Shown piece by piece: positions 11,511 to 24,865 of a DNA stretch of 64,000 bases. Every line of letters begins with the position of its first letter. Position 1 is the stretch's first letter. The DNA lies in contig VXAZ01006384.1 of NCBI GenBank assembly GCA_013399875.1, positions 27,306 through 91,305 of the forward strand. The letters run 5' to 3'. The notes below the pieces were generated by a model. That model ran no database searches, had not been told where the DNA came from, and worked only from the letters and a program-made list of their open reading frames with translations. This DNA comes from Gymnorhina tibicen (Eukaryota; Chordata; Aves; Passeriformes; Artamidae). Both the position numbers and the translations under genes were made by a program.

Positions 11511-13400
11511 GTTCTTTAACATTGCCTGCTTTCACTGAAGTTGATTATAGAATTTCCTCTCTTTTTCACATAGACAGAATTAGGCTAAAATACAGGGCTG
11601 CTTAAAAAAATCTACCTTAAATTTGCTGCATTCAAAGTAGCTCCTGACTCGTGGCTAAGTGTCATCAGTCACCCCCAGAAAAAGGGTAGTGCTAGTCAAA
11701 AGAAATGAAGTTGCACATAAACACAGGATCTTTAACTTAATTATGTTTTTAAAAAAGAACGCAAAAAATGAGCCACATGAAGATTGCTCAAGTCAAGTAA
11801 GGTATCAAATGCCACAATGTTTATGACAGTAAAAGTCCTGATAATTGCTGAAAATATGTTATCCTGTTTTAGAAGTCTTAATACACGCTTGTAACAAATT
11901 TTATGGACAGACAGCATCACTGACATGTCTTAGCAGTGAGAAACAAATTACAGAGATTACAAACCATACAAAATATGGCTAAAAAATGCCTGAGACCCAA
12001 CATTTTCCTTTGACAAAGCTAAAGTTTCCAAAGTTCCACTTGTAAAATATTTCTCATTCAAAGAATTCTCTTAGCTTGACTTCAACTACTGATATCCCAA
12101 AACTTTCAAGGTTGTGTCTTTTGAAGGGATGAGGAGGAAATGTTAAGCTTTACTAAAAGTTTTTTACTGAAAAATGCTCTTCTGTTTGCCTTTTCTCCTA
12201 TAAACTAAATTCAATTTTTTAATTTTGAAAACAATAAATTATTATTTATTTTGAAATCTAGAAAGTTTTTAGTTGTTTGAAAATAAGTTAGCTTAGAAGT
12301 TAACTGATCTGCATGAATGTCCTTCGGTCAACTCAGACCCAGTAACCTTCAACAGAAAGTAAGCTTCTGAGTCAAGAACATTTATTTTACTGTTTAACAA
12401 TCAGTCTTTAGGATAGCGAATTAAGATTGAGGGTTAGAAGTTACTAAATCCCTTTTCATACACGGTAGCTGGAAGACTACTAAATCCCACACTTTTTTTT
12501 CTTAGCAGCATTTTCCTCAAGCAAATACAAGGTCTGCCTCATCTTTCCCACCAGACCTGCAAAAAGCACTTTATTTCCTGCAAGCAAACAAAAATCAATA
12601 ACCTACATAAAACACCACACACAGAAGAGAATATAAGCAAGAGATGTTATCCAGCCTTGGAAATATAGACATACCACCCATCTGAATGATTTTACAGTCT
12701 CATATTAATTACCCAGAACAGCAGCTCTGCTCTGGTAATCAAACATATATGGGAAAGTGCTCCATAAGTGCTCTTAGCTCTGCACACAGGACTTGATGGA
12801 TGAATCTGTCTCCACAATAGAGAAATCAGAGGCTGATTACTACTGCAACTAACTCTTTGCTGAAGGTTAAACTACCTTCCTGTCTGTAAAAAAGAAAAAA
12901 ATTAATATATCCACATATTTCTTAAACAACATGAAGTTGAAAGTTTAAGAATTTTTCTCTACTACTTTAAAAGCCCATCAAAGGGCGACCTATCATTTCA
13001 GAGCAAGACCATAACATGCATGCCAAGTTCCTCTCAGCAAAGAAACTTTCTCATGCAGTAAGAAAAGGTGAAAGTGTGAGTATTCAGATTCCAGTTTGGT
13101 TTTTTATTTCTTACCCAAGTCCAGATGAATAATTGTTTGATTTCTTGTATAAGCAGGCATAGATGAAGTGATTATTACTATTAAAACTATTATTATTCTT
13201 CTTCTTCCAAGTATTACTTTAAGAGTTTATTTCGTAAGAGCATTATGCATCGTATTTCCACAGTTTAATCCTGATTTGAATAAAAGCTCACACTCTTGAT
13301 ACTTCTGTATACTACAGTTACTCTCTCAAAACAAAGCTGTGTGCCACACGGAACCAAGACTACACACCCACATACACACACAGGTTTTCCTGTCACATAG

Positions 13401-14010
13401 AGGATAACAGGATAACTCAGGAAGGGCCCACAGGAGGTCTCCAGTCCAACCCTGCCCAAAGCACAGCCAGCTTTGAGCTAAGACCAGGTTTCTCAGGGCC
13501 TTATCCAGCTGGGGTTTGATAACCTCCACTACTGGTGATGGCAACAGCTTGTCTGGGCCCCAACTTCAGTGCTGGACTGTCCTTGTGGGGAAAATGTTTC
13601 TTCCTTATAGTCAGTTTCAATTTCCCCTGTTTCAACATGTCCCAGTTGCCTCTAATCCTCCCTCCCACCCCACACTACTGTGAGGAGCCTGGCTGGGTGC
13701 ATCTTCCCCATCCCTTGATACAGAAGCCACCCCTCCTCCCAGCTGAAGCAGCCCTGGTCCTGCAGCCTCTCCAGTGTCTCTGTGGCTTCCCATCATTTCC
13801 CACCAGTATCATCTCTGTATCAGGGACTCAAAAAGGAGGCAGTACCCAGGTGGGTTCTGGCAGGCTCTGAGCAGAGGGGATGGTTCCTGCCCTACCCTGG
13901 CTCTCAGGATTGTGTCTGTCTCACACTGCCCCAGGTGCTGCTGACCCTTATTCTGCTGTCCAGGCCTTGTCCCAGAACTGTTACTTGTCTCTACCAGTCC
14001 CAGCCTGTAT
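13401..14010 (-). repeat. CR1 LINE fragment, longer, antisense
   Basis: The plus strand reads GGGCCCACAGGAGGTCTCCA, then AGGTTTCTCAGGGCCTTATC, TGTCCCAGTTGCCTCTAATC and CTGCAGCCTCTCCAGTGTCT, followed by a degraded CCCAGGTG...CTGAGCAGAGGGGATGG segment. This is the order of an antisense CR1 3' part of about 600 bp. The 3' end is at about 13401 and the 5' truncation lies somewhere near 14010. It is an older, more diverged copy than the one at 3355. Confidence 0.82.
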
Positions 14011-16855
14011 TGTCATGAGGGGTATTTACATACATAGATATTATTTTAAATTAAATATTAATTTAAATTAAATATTTCACTTATAAGATGCACAAATGTT
14101 TCCTCTTATTTTTCAGTTGAGTGTGTGAGCAAAATAGTTTTGTCTTCCTTAAAATACTTCAGCCACATTTACTTACGTTTTCCACGAAAAATAGCTATTC
14201 TTCTAACATACTCACTTACACATAACTCCACATCACCCTAGGAATAGAGAGACCTCTGACTGAATTTTCAAAGGCATCCCACCTCAAGTGCAAATCTTCT
14301 TGGCACACTCTCTGAGGAATTCTGTAAAGCACCTCTGTTTTTCCTGACTTCAGCAATACACCAATGTTTCACTTGCACAGATCTCGACAAGACATAGGAA
14401 AACAACCTCTCCAGAAAATAACATGGTCTTTTAGCAAACATATGTCTTTGAGAACCACCTTAATTTTTTTTTTCTTTAAAGAGCCCTGTGGTAGGAAATT
14501 TCTGAGAACTTAACAACATATGCCATGCCCACTTTGAGGGAGTTCTCCTATGTTAGATAACTCTCTTTTCTGAATTGCAACCTGTCTGGGAAACCTCATT
14601 GCTTCTGCTGCCATGTGCTAAGTAAGCTCATCCAAAACAGCTTTAAATAAAAAAGCTGTGAAACTTTTATTTCTTGCCAGTCAGCAAAAGCAGCACCTGG
14701 AAAGTGACATTAACAGCCCACCACATGCACACACACACACATATTGGTTCATAATAAAGAGGCTGAACAACTGTGAACACTTACAGAAACTGTAAAGCAG
14801 AAAAGCTGCATGCACAATATTGCTCTGCACACAAGAACCCCCAACTTTTGTTAATAGTAGACAGATCTAGAATTACCAGCATTAAGAGCACTCAAAACAT
14901 GTTACACTTTTCTTCCCTTCCAATTCACATCTTATTCAAAGCTAAAATATACTCCTGAGCAAGAAACACCATGCAGTAATCTTCAGCGCAGACAGACCAG
15001 ATCTCATAAATACTTTAGGGCACAGGAGATGGGGAGCACTTGTATTAGAAAAGAAACAGATCCTTCTCACCACCTAACACTGAAGTCCTGCCTGCACAAG
15101 AAATAGAGGCAACACATGGATTGAAGCCATCCATCTGTTGCCAGAGGAAGGCTACCAGGTATTATGGCCCAAATAGAAGACATTAACCAAAAGCAGTAGA
15201 GAAAAATCTTGACAAGGAACCACAGGCAACCTCTGTAGTGAAGTACAACAATTAGACACACAAGACCAAAAACACTTTAAAAATAAATCACAAATCCCAG
15301 ATCATAATTGGTTGAGGAAATAAAACTGACTATTGTCACCACTAAAATGGTTAAGCTTCGTAAGTAAAATTCCTGTTAGCAGCTAAACTAAGGAAGTATG
15401 GGGTTCTCTTTCACTCTAGTGTCATTTTCTGACAGGGCACTGCTGGGTTTATTCCTGGGTATTAGGTATTGCATTTTTAATTAGCAGAGAGATAATCTAA
15501 AACTTTGAATGCTGGAATTGTTACTCTGGTATTCAAATCATGGTTACAAATAACATCAATTTTCAAAGGAATATGAAAAATTATAATAGTACATAAGCAA
15601 TGTCAGAGTTTCACAGCATTTAAAATCAGTATTGCAATGTGAAACTAGCGTCAATCTCTGTTCAAGTACAACTATGAAAAGTGCATCTATACTAAATCTA
15701 AGCTCATGGTTGTTTGTAATTTACCATTTTTTATCCTCTGTGTAAAAGGGCAGAACTGTCCCAGAGAATACAGTGGAAAATGCTGACTCCCCAGTGATGA
15801 ATTCTGAATTCAAATTATGTCATCTTTACACTAGTGACATTTTTATAGCAATGAAGACTATCTTTTTCTCTCTATTTAAACAAAGTGGGATTAGATCTAA
15901 CCTACCAATAGGAAAATAGAAAAAAATCACCCCAGCAAGCCCAATACACTTTCCATCCCTTTCAGAGTCATTAAAAGTGCAGTATAGAATAAATGTAGAC
16001 AGAATTAAATTATATGATCCAGTGAACTGCAGGGCATGGCTACCTTCAGGGTGAATAAGAAGGCCTCAAGCCTCATTTACACAGTTAAGAACATGTATGT
16101 CCAAAAAACCCTTGGATTTTCCTCCTCTGGCTACGAATAAAGGCTTGATCCAACCTTTCTAGCTGTAACAGTCTTAATCAGCAGCATTCTTGGCCAGTGT
16201 TGCACAGTCTTGATACAACTATCTTGGATACAAGCGAGACAGAGGAGTCATTGATACCCCTCAACTTTCCCCCCTCAAAATACCAATTTTGTTACAGGAA
16301 GCAAAGTTTTCAAGTGAGTTAAACTCTAGCTTTTTGAATTCTTTTATGCAATCAATCCACAGGTTTGGTGGATTGGTTAGGTACACAGAAACATCTGGAT
16401 GGTGTTGAGACCACTTCAAGAAAAGATGAAGGGTTTGCTAGAATGCGATAGAAGGCTTTTCAGCAAATATGCAGCCTTAAGGAAGCCAAGCTAAACAAAA
16501 GACAGTGAAGTCCAGCTACTTAGTCTGTCAGCCTCATCAGCCTCTTTCAGCTGAGACAAGTGAGTCACAGAAAACTGTTTCAACTCATGGGAATGGTACA
16601 GAAATAGTGATGAAACTGTAATAACTTCTGTCACACAATCAGTAAATGCATTTGTTCTGAGAGACCCATTATTACCTGAGAATTTCAAGCTAAGGATATT
16701 CCCTCATGAAAAGCAACCATGGTTCAGACAGCACAGAGTTAAAACATCTGTTCCTCCTTTAATTCATTTTATTTCACAAGTTCCAAAGGAGCTATACCTG
16801 ACTTAAGCTGAAAAATTGGGATAGATAGGATTCAGAACTTGCTTGCCTTTGATGT

Positions 16856-17278
16856 TGATGCCTCAGGGTTTAACTTTTATATTTTTCAAATCCTGTACTG
16901 CCTGGTGTGTAACTCTGAAGTTTCTTGTGGCCTGTTAGCTGCTGTTCTCTCATGCTGGTTAGACACAACAAGCCATTCTAGGTTCACTCTCCAAGGACAC
17001 CTAGATTGTCCCAGGCCCCAAAATATGTAAACTAAGGCCCCTGAAGAGGCAAACTCGGGGTAGTTACATCATTAACTGGGCTTGTAATTGGAGAACTAAC
17101 CCTGATATGCAAATGAACCAAACTTACAAAAGTGTGAAGAACTTGTGACCTGGCATCCATCTTGGGTGTAGCCTTTGACTCCCCAGGGCGTACCTTTGAA
17201 GGCCCTTCAAATAAATACCTACCTTTATTCCCTTATTCTTGTCTAGTCTCTCTGTTTAGGTAGCCACCCCAGGCATCA
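16856..17278 (+). mobile_element. Solo LTR, family A copy 1
   Basis: The element begins TGATGCCTCAGGGTTTAAC and ends CCCCAGGCATCA. The ends form a perfect 8-bp inverted repeat (TGATGCCT/AGGCATCA). AATAAA is at 17210-17215, about 63 nt before the end, as expected for an R-U5 region. The flanks are ATGT (16852-16855) and GTGT (17279-17282), a 4-bp target duplication with one mismatch. Length is 423 bp. It aligns along its whole length with the copy at 37884-38299; relative to that copy it carries about 15 extra bases before the AATAAA. Confidence 0.88.
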
Positions 17279-17348
17279 GTGTACTTAAAAATGTACCACT
17301 GCCTGGCAACTGTAACACGTAGTTACCAAAAATATTGGATTATACAAT

Positions 17349-17374
17349 CCCCCCCCAACCCCAACCCTCCACCC
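17349..17374 (-). repeat. C-rich tract, minus-strand G-quadruplex candidate
   Basis: C8-AA-CCCC-AA-CCC-TCCA-CCC on the plus strand reads as four G3+ tracts on the minus strand. It lies about 70 nt after the right end of the LTR at 16856-17278 and on the sense strand of APBA1 pre-mRNA. Confidence 0.55.
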
Positions 17375-17466
17375 TATCTTTATACTAGGAAAAGGAAACA
17401 CCTCAAAATAGACAACTATTATTTCAAATTTTATTTTTATTAGACTTACACTTTACTATGTGGTTT

Positions 17467-17514
17467 TTTGACAATGACTTTTTCAAGTCTTTCTCTGAGA
17501 AAGTCATTGTCAAA
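17467..17514. other. Perfect 15-bp inverted repeat (hairpin)
   Basis: The arms TTTGACAATGACTTT (17467-17481) and AAAGTCATTGTCAAA (17500-17514) are perfect reverse complements around an 18-nt loop. The stem does not extend outside the arms. It is shorter than a normal pre-miRNA stem, so a miRNA call is not made. Confidence 0.6.
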
Positions 17515-20500
17515 GACAGTATGTAGGATGTGGAGGTATTATTCAGAGTGGGGAAGTATGAGCCAGACAGAGAAATGAGATATCTAAAATTCCCGAGTAT
17601 TTGGTCATGAACATGCAAGTTCCTTTCCATTCAATTCTCGCCAATCAAAACAACTGATCTAATACTTTCTATCTACCGTATAATAGGCTTCTTTTCAAGG
17701 ACCTGATATATATCTGGACCGCATTATTGAGAAGAGGGTTTTAAGTACTAGCTAGTTTGTCTCTTATTACTTATTTCCGAGTGACAGCAAGACATTGGGT
17801 ATCTCTTTCCATTCACAGAAATTAGGTAAGCAAGGTAAGCAAGGCTGCAGGCTAGCAAAAACTCATGAAGGAACAGTGAAATCCCACTAACAAAGGTATT
17901 TCATTTAAAGGTTATAGTCACAACTGAAGTTACAAAAAAAAAGAAAAAAAAAATAAACCAAACCTTAGCAGCTTCAAACTGCAATATTTCTGGAATTAAA
18001 TGCTACTTCAATAGATTCAGTCTTGTAGGTATATAGCAGGGGGGAACAAAACTTCACAAGAAACAAGAACTATGGCACAAAATAACAGATGCAAAGGAGG
18101 AGGAAGTAGGAATGCAAAGATGTAGGTTACAGGAGATTAAAATTATCTTTTTTCTCCTCCCTACATGGACAGCCTTGTCTTCTACTCTATTTTCTATTAC
18201 CATTTTAGCCCACATAATAAGCCCAATCTCATCTCTAACCATCAACTTCTACTAACACTTGCAGATCATTTTACTACTTCTATTTCAAGGAGAAGCTGCT
18301 GATTCAGTCCACATTAAAAAAAGAAAATCAAAGCTACACAGTCCAGCTCACAAGTTTCCAAAGGCTGGAAGGAAATTTGATCTGCCACTTGTATTTTCTC
18401 ACAGATTGGCAGCTGTGTTACAGTGCCTTACTGTACAGATAGCCCCACGGCCATCTCCAAAACCATATGGGAAGATGTCGTACATTTACTTCCATAGTCC
18501 TGAGAGACAAGGTAAAAAACTCTCAAGCACATCTTCCACTGTTACAACCTTTCTGAAATGCTGTGGCCACTCGTCAGCACTAAAGCAGATGCAGCACGAG
18601 CAGATGCACGCACCAGATTTTCATTAGCACGAGGCCTGTGTGGCTAGACCAGCACCTACCTGAATTTGGCTGGCCTCACCAGACACGTCTGCCTGCTCCA
18701 GTGTCCCCAAATTTTTTTCCTATCTCATAACACTAGCAATTTCTGTGCCTTCCATGAGTTTCAAAGCAAGATACAGCCAGTGCTACGCCCCAGAGCTGAT
18801 GAGAGAAGGGTTACTCGTCCAAACAGGGAGGACATCAACATCACTCGTTTCTCTGAACTGAGGAAGATCTCGACTGAGACCTACTTTTTCAGCACAAGCA
18901 CATTCCTGTTACTGAAAATAGCTGCTCCAAGGCAACTACACATGAAATCTGTTCCCCAGACATAATTAAACCCTAATGAAGGCTGGCATTTCTCCACATC
19001 TGCAGCTCACAACAGAACTTGAGGAGCATTAGCAATTGCACTGTACACAGCTCAGGGTACTCAGACGCGCAGCTTGCTCAGAAATTACAGTCTGAGCAGG
19101 GAAATGGGAGCAATGCTTGGTTGCAGCCACTGGGGTCCCATCAGGTTAAGGAAAAAAAATTACCTGTTGATGCTAATCAAGTTAACTAGATCACATACAC
19201 TACTGCCAGAGCATGCAAATCAAAAGCAGATGCATGCTGTAAAAGGCACAACGCTTCCCATACACCTGCCAGTCTCTACCTGCTAAGGAAACAAACAGAC
19301 CAGAACACAGCCACATAGGAGAGAGTTTGGAAGAAAACAAAGAAAATTGAGGAGAGTCAACCAAGCACACTTTTCACATCTCTATGCAGTATTTACAGCT
19401 AGAACCTCCACACAGACCAGTCCCAGTCAAGACATACAGACAACAGGTAAAAGGATAGTGTAACAGCATTTAAAGATGGAGTCATAGCAAAACAGAACAT
19501 AAATTAAAAATTTTCTAAACACACATAATGTGGCAGTTGTCTACTTCTAAAAATTATTTGCATCCTGCCCCACAGTGCTTTTGTCTACCTTCCGAAGAGA
19601 AACGACACCCAAAAGAATTCAGATGGCTCGCATTTCTGTAAAAGTATGCTATTTTTTCTTCTCTTTTTACATAGCAATACTTAGATTTTAGCAGAAGCGT
19701 ATATTCCATTTAAAATATTTTATTATGCATTCTTAACATTATAAAATCCTTTTATATTATTAAGACATCCAACCAGTGGAATTACAGTAGAAAAAAGTGG
19801 CAGCTAGAAAGGGTGATTCTAAGGTAAAACATATCTAACATGAATAAAATTAAAGGAAGAACAGAACAATCCTGAATTGTTTCAACACTTGAAGTACTTA
19901 TTTAGCTGTTCACTGCTTAGTATTTTTCTCCTTTTTGATTGCAGATAGTCTGACTGTCAATGGCTCCTTTCACTTACCCTCACAAGTTATTATTAAGGCA
20001 ATGCATTTCAAAGGCACCCATAACCCTTTCTCTACAGGAAATAAAGCCCTAATTATTTTGCTTTGTTATATTTTATAAAGAGAAGATAAAGTATCTCTTA
20101 AATGTTCCATTAAACCTAGATAAGAGGAATCCTGTAATTCCAGGGAATGGTATATTTAAAATTATTCTGTTTTTTTTTTTTTTAATTATTCCTTTTCAAG
20201 GAAGGACCATTCCTCCTACAACAGAATGTCTTTCTTGTCTGAGAGTCAAGCTTAACTGGTATTCTAGGCTCTACTCTTTGGTGGTATTTAACTCAAATTA
20301 AATCCATGTCCTGGTGTCTGTTATCCATCAGGCAAAGGAATGGTTTGACCTCTCTTCAAATACCTGAGCTTTGCATAAGTGACATTATAAGAATGCACAT
20401 GCTAATCTCCCTTTTCTTTGTTATACGACAGCATCCTTTCATTTTTAATTTCTTAAATTCAAGACAAAAAGTACTGAGGATGTGATCTCTCTCATGGAAA

Positions 20501-23489
20501 CATGCTTTAAAAGGAAGGTAGGAAGTCACTGATTAACTTTAAACATGGAAGTAGATCTTAAAAGCAATGAAAATAAAAAAGAGCTATATATTTCTCATAG
20601 CTTTGTAGGTTGCTACCGGATTATTTTAAGATTACCACTTTACTACAGAATTCAACACTGTGCTTCAAATCAGTCAGGCAGGTGGCTATTGTCAGTATTA
20701 AGTTACATGAACTTCTCTGGACAAGTAACCTTTTAGCTCTATAGAAGTTGTAAACCCCACGATGATCAGTAAATCCAGCCTCCTAAAAGCACAAACCATT
20801 ATGATCCCGTAAGTTCTTGCTTGCTTGAACTGCAGCATACACCATTTAGAAAGGCCTGCAATTTTCAGAGTTTGTCAACCCACAACATCCATTACATTAT
20901 CCTACAGGGGACTTACATTAAGCTACCATGCTACAAGTATTAGACATCACTCCACTTTTTAAAATATTAACACAACATACGCTTCCTCACAGTCTTCTGA
21001 AACTCTGCCATAAGGGTTACTAAAAACTAAGAGTCCAAAATGCTCTTCCGCCACACACTTCTAAACACATTAAATCAGTCACCTGAATAGAACAACTTTT
21101 ATGTAAAAATGCAGCTGGTCAACAGTAGGAATTTTACACAACCAAGTTTCAAGACTTTCAGAAGTTCAGACCAGTTTTCAAACTGCTGAGTTACTTGTTC
21201 AGATCCTGAGCTCAAATATACATCATCCAAGCTCTGGAACTAAAAGTGAGTCACTACAAGCTGAATGTTTCAAAAATTTGATTAAAGCCATGATTAAAAA
21301 AAATTAAAAATTAGTCCTGGGAAAACAATTATGGCTCTTTCAGGCCTATGACCAGGGGTTTAGCTTTTCTGAAAATCTCTGAACTTCTCTCATCAGTTCT
21401 AGGGGAAAAAAGTCCAAAAAAAAGGAAACAGAGAGGAAGGTGAAGAGCACAGAAAAAAATCTGCAGTTTGCAAGAGTGAATAGATTGTCTTTTACACTTG
21501 TCAGAGACAGTTTCTCAGAGTGGGTTTACCTACATGTTGTAGCTTGGATCTGAAGTACACTTTTTTGAAGGCAATTTCTGATGGTCCCCACAGACTGCAC
21601 TTCAGCACACTCTGTGGAGTAGACTTGGAGATCACATAATAGATTTCTTCCAAACAACCATCAACTGGCCGAAGAGAGGTTTTGAGCTAAGAAATGCACA
21701 TGAATAGCTGCAAAATAGATAAACCTAACCTAACAGCAAAACCCTAACAGAAAAAGAAATCACTGTATCGACAGAAAAACTGATATATTATTGAACGAAA
21801 ACCGAAGACAGAAAGTTCCTTTCCTCCCTGAAGGTTGGTAAACCCAACCCAACCAACCAAACAGAAAAAAAAACCCCAAAGCCTCAAGAAAAAACCCTAT
21901 AAACACCCAAATAATTCTTTGTACTATGCTACTTAATTCTACATGGTTTGAGAATCAAAGTAACAATCACAGTCCAGCTAACAAAGCAAGTTGAGAAGCC
22001 AAACACAGATTTATTTTACAGTTTATAGGAGTAACAGCATGCAAACAAGTATTAAAGGGCTCATCCAGGAAACCTGAGTATTACACTGAGAAGAAAATGA
22101 AAAAAAATCAGCAAACAGAAATGTTCAAGTCAAGGTGCAAAAAAGAAGAGTCAACAAGCTCAAAATCAATAATCCATACCTACTGCAAAGAACTAAGCCA
22201 CAAAAAAATATTAAAGGAAAATAAGCAAGCGAGAGTTTGTTGGTACCCCACAATAGCAGAACAACAGCACCTGACTACAGAACAGAGCAGCCAAAGGCTG
22301 CCGAGCAGCAATGACATCTCCCTTGGCTCCCAGCCATGGCAAGTGCAGCCAAGTCCCATCCCCACACATTTCCCATGTCCCAGAGAGGCTGGCCTCTGTA
22401 CCATCACAGTCCAGGTTTTCCTCACCTCAGATTCATTTCCGCATAATAGAAGATGCAGCTGTGGCTCTAACTCTTTGCAATCTGTTTTGCCTGGAGGAAT
22501 CGGAACTCCTCAAAATAACTGACTTAAAGAAATACGGCAACAAACTGTTTCTGTTCCCACCCGCCCCCACCCCACAAATAACTCTTTTGGTTATATGCTG
22601 GGCAATTCCTCCTATGTGTGTACATGTATGGGGGAAGATAGGTCCCTTCTGTGAGAGCTCAGCCGGCAGCAGGGACAGCAGAAGTCCATGTCCGGACCAA
22701 GACTTGCAGCACCAGCTGGTGCTGGGGCTTTGCCAACCACAGACCTAAGCACTCACATGACAGTACTGAAGGACCATCTGCAAGCACATTAGCTTCCCTA
22801 GATTTCCTACCACAGTGGGGGACTTGTTATATTTTTTTCAATAAATGACACTTTTTACCGTTTTGATCCCAAGGCCTGCATTTCTCCTGTCACCTCACAA
22901 AAAGACCCTGCCCACAGTCACAGGCAGTCGCACTGCTCTCTTCTGCCAAACCCCAAAACCCCTCACTCTGCCTCCCCTAAGCAAACCCAAGGCTACCCAG
23001 AGCTCTTCAGCTGCAAACTGCCATAACTGATTCTAGGCTCTAAGCTTCCCAGTACAAACACTTGCCAAATATGAGTCATAATTTAAGAAGAAACTACCTC
23101 ACTTTTCCCTCCTGAGCTGCAGCTGCTCTATCTGGGGTGCAGTGCTGAGTGGAGTTCAGTGCCCTCCCCCAGGAAACAGGAGGTGGGAAAGTCATGAAGG
23201 AGTAAAGCTGAGCATGGAAAAAGGTGAGGGGGAAGAGCAAGGTGAGTGGTTTTACGTTTTGTCCTTGCTTCTCGCCATGCAACTCTATTTTAATTGGCAA
23301 TAAATTAATTTTCCCCAAATCAAATCTGCTTTGCCCATGACAGCAACTGGAGATCCCCCTCTTTATCTCAATTCACAAGCCTTTCCGTCTTATTTTCTCC
23401 CCAGTATCCTATTTAAGAGGGGGAATGAGAGAGAGGCAAGGGGACAGCAGCCAGCCAAGGTCAATCCACTACAAGCTCACTGAAAGAAA

Positions 23490-23920
23490 CTAATTGTCAT
23501 GACAGTAGTATTGACAAATACTCAACTCTCTTTAATTTAATGCAAATATGGGGAAAACTGACTTCACATGAGTAAAGATTTACCCCAGGAAGGTTTGCGG
23601 CCATCTTTTTTCCCTTTTTTCCCTCTTCTGGGCAGCACCATGCTGGGGGAGAGGGCGCTATTTCGGGTATTTCTATCATTTCGGGTTTCTCTTTGTTCTT
23701 GGGGAGTTTGTGAGATTTAGCAATTCTGTACCTAGTGATTATTTACTGTCATTTTTCTGCCTGTTGCAGTTTTGCTTGTTAATAAACTGTTATTTTTTGA
23801 CTCTCGTCAATTTACTTGTATTTCTCCTTACTGGGGGAAAGGGATTGGTTGAAACTAAGGGAGGTAAGTCATTTTAGAGTGTCCACCTTTTAAAATTGTC
23901 TAAAACCAAGACAGACAGAC
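23490..23920 (+). mobile_element. Probable ERVL-type solo LTR or fragment
   Basis: The right part reads TTAATAAACTGTTATTTTTT (AATAAA at 23781-23786) and ends with GAGTGTCCACCTTTTAAAAT and CTAAAACCAAGACA. That tail recalls passerine ERVL LTR ends. The left end near TGTCATGACAG is a guess, and I found no convincing 5-bp target duplication. Polarity is plus, antisense to APBA1. Confidence 0.5.
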
Positions 23921-24490
23921 ATGTTGTTGGTCTTCTTCTCAATCCTCCAACTGTCTTGGCACTGAAAAGCCCATTTTACAGACCACTCTGAAGCAATAAA
24001 TCAAAAAACCCTCTGAAATCATCTTGCCTGGTTTATTATACCACAACAACATCAGTGATTTAAATCCTCAAAATTCGTATCTACACTCTTGTCTATTTTA
24101 CTAAGTGTTCTCTTAAATAAAATGTAAACGGAAAACCCTTTGCTTATACTTTGCAGACTTCCAGCTCTAAAGACAGTTTCTGTACCAAGACACTCAAAAC
24201 ATTGAGTGTGACACCTTTATACCCAATATATGACTATGAAATAGGCAAAACCATTGTGCCTTCAATAAATAATATATTCAAAAATAGCACAGACAAGCCA
24301 CCATAAACTCTTGTGGTTCTTTGCAAGTTTCATGATCACAGCTATGTAGGATACTTTTCATTTTTTAAAAAAAAGTTTCTCTGGATTTTTTTATGCAGCA
24401 GAACACAAATACCATGATCTTTAGTACTCCCAAAATCTTTTAGAGCTGCTCTACAGTACTTGTTACCTTCAGCTGCCTCAGAGGATTATT

Positions 24491-24519
24491 ATTCTATTAA
24501 GGTGTTACCTTAATAGAAT
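24491..24519. other. Perfect 13-bp inverted repeat with 3-nt loop
   Basis: The arms ATTCTATTAAGGT (24491-24503) and ACCTTAATAGAAT (24507-24519) flank GTT. About 13 nt downstream a degraded copy of the motif (ATTCTATCTTAACAGAATTA) follows. This is a tight hairpin in AT-rich intron DNA, probably generated by template switching. Confidence 0.6.
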
Positions 24520-24714
24520 TACAAAAAGAAGTCCAATTCTATCTTAACAGAATTACAAAGTGCAAAGTCAGAATCAACTTTCAGAATTAAAAATCAAATA
24601 ATTTTGAGCCCACATTTACTTCATCTTTTCCTTCTATGAGATTTGCAATGTTTCATATTAGTTAAGGAAACTGCTGAACTGCAGGCTTTACACTGTGCTA
24701 AAAATAGACATCAT

Positions 24715-24865
24715 CAGCACTATAGATAATATGATACCACCAATAATATAATACATAATAATTATAGCAATTGTTATATTTTATTACAATATTAATCCTT
24801 ATATATTATTACTTTTATTTAAGATATATTTATATAGTATAAAGAATATAATAAAGTAACACTTA
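24715..24865. repeat. AT-rich low-complexity block
   Basis: About 150 bp are almost only A and T, with many ATAAT/TATAT words and few G or C. This is low-complexity intronic sequence with no coding potential. Confidence 0.75.

Noticed and set aside
17467..17514. MicroRNA precursor
   Set aside because: The stem is only 15 bp and does not extend; a canonical pre-miRNA needs roughly 22-30 paired bases.
21720..21870. CCTAA and CCCAA words resembling telomeric repeat
   Set aside because: The words are scattered and irregular, with no tandem TTAGGG array.
22097..22748. Plus-strand open frames of 141 and 145 residues
   Set aside because: Two overlapping frames in different phases, low similarity to any protein I know, no splice or homology support.
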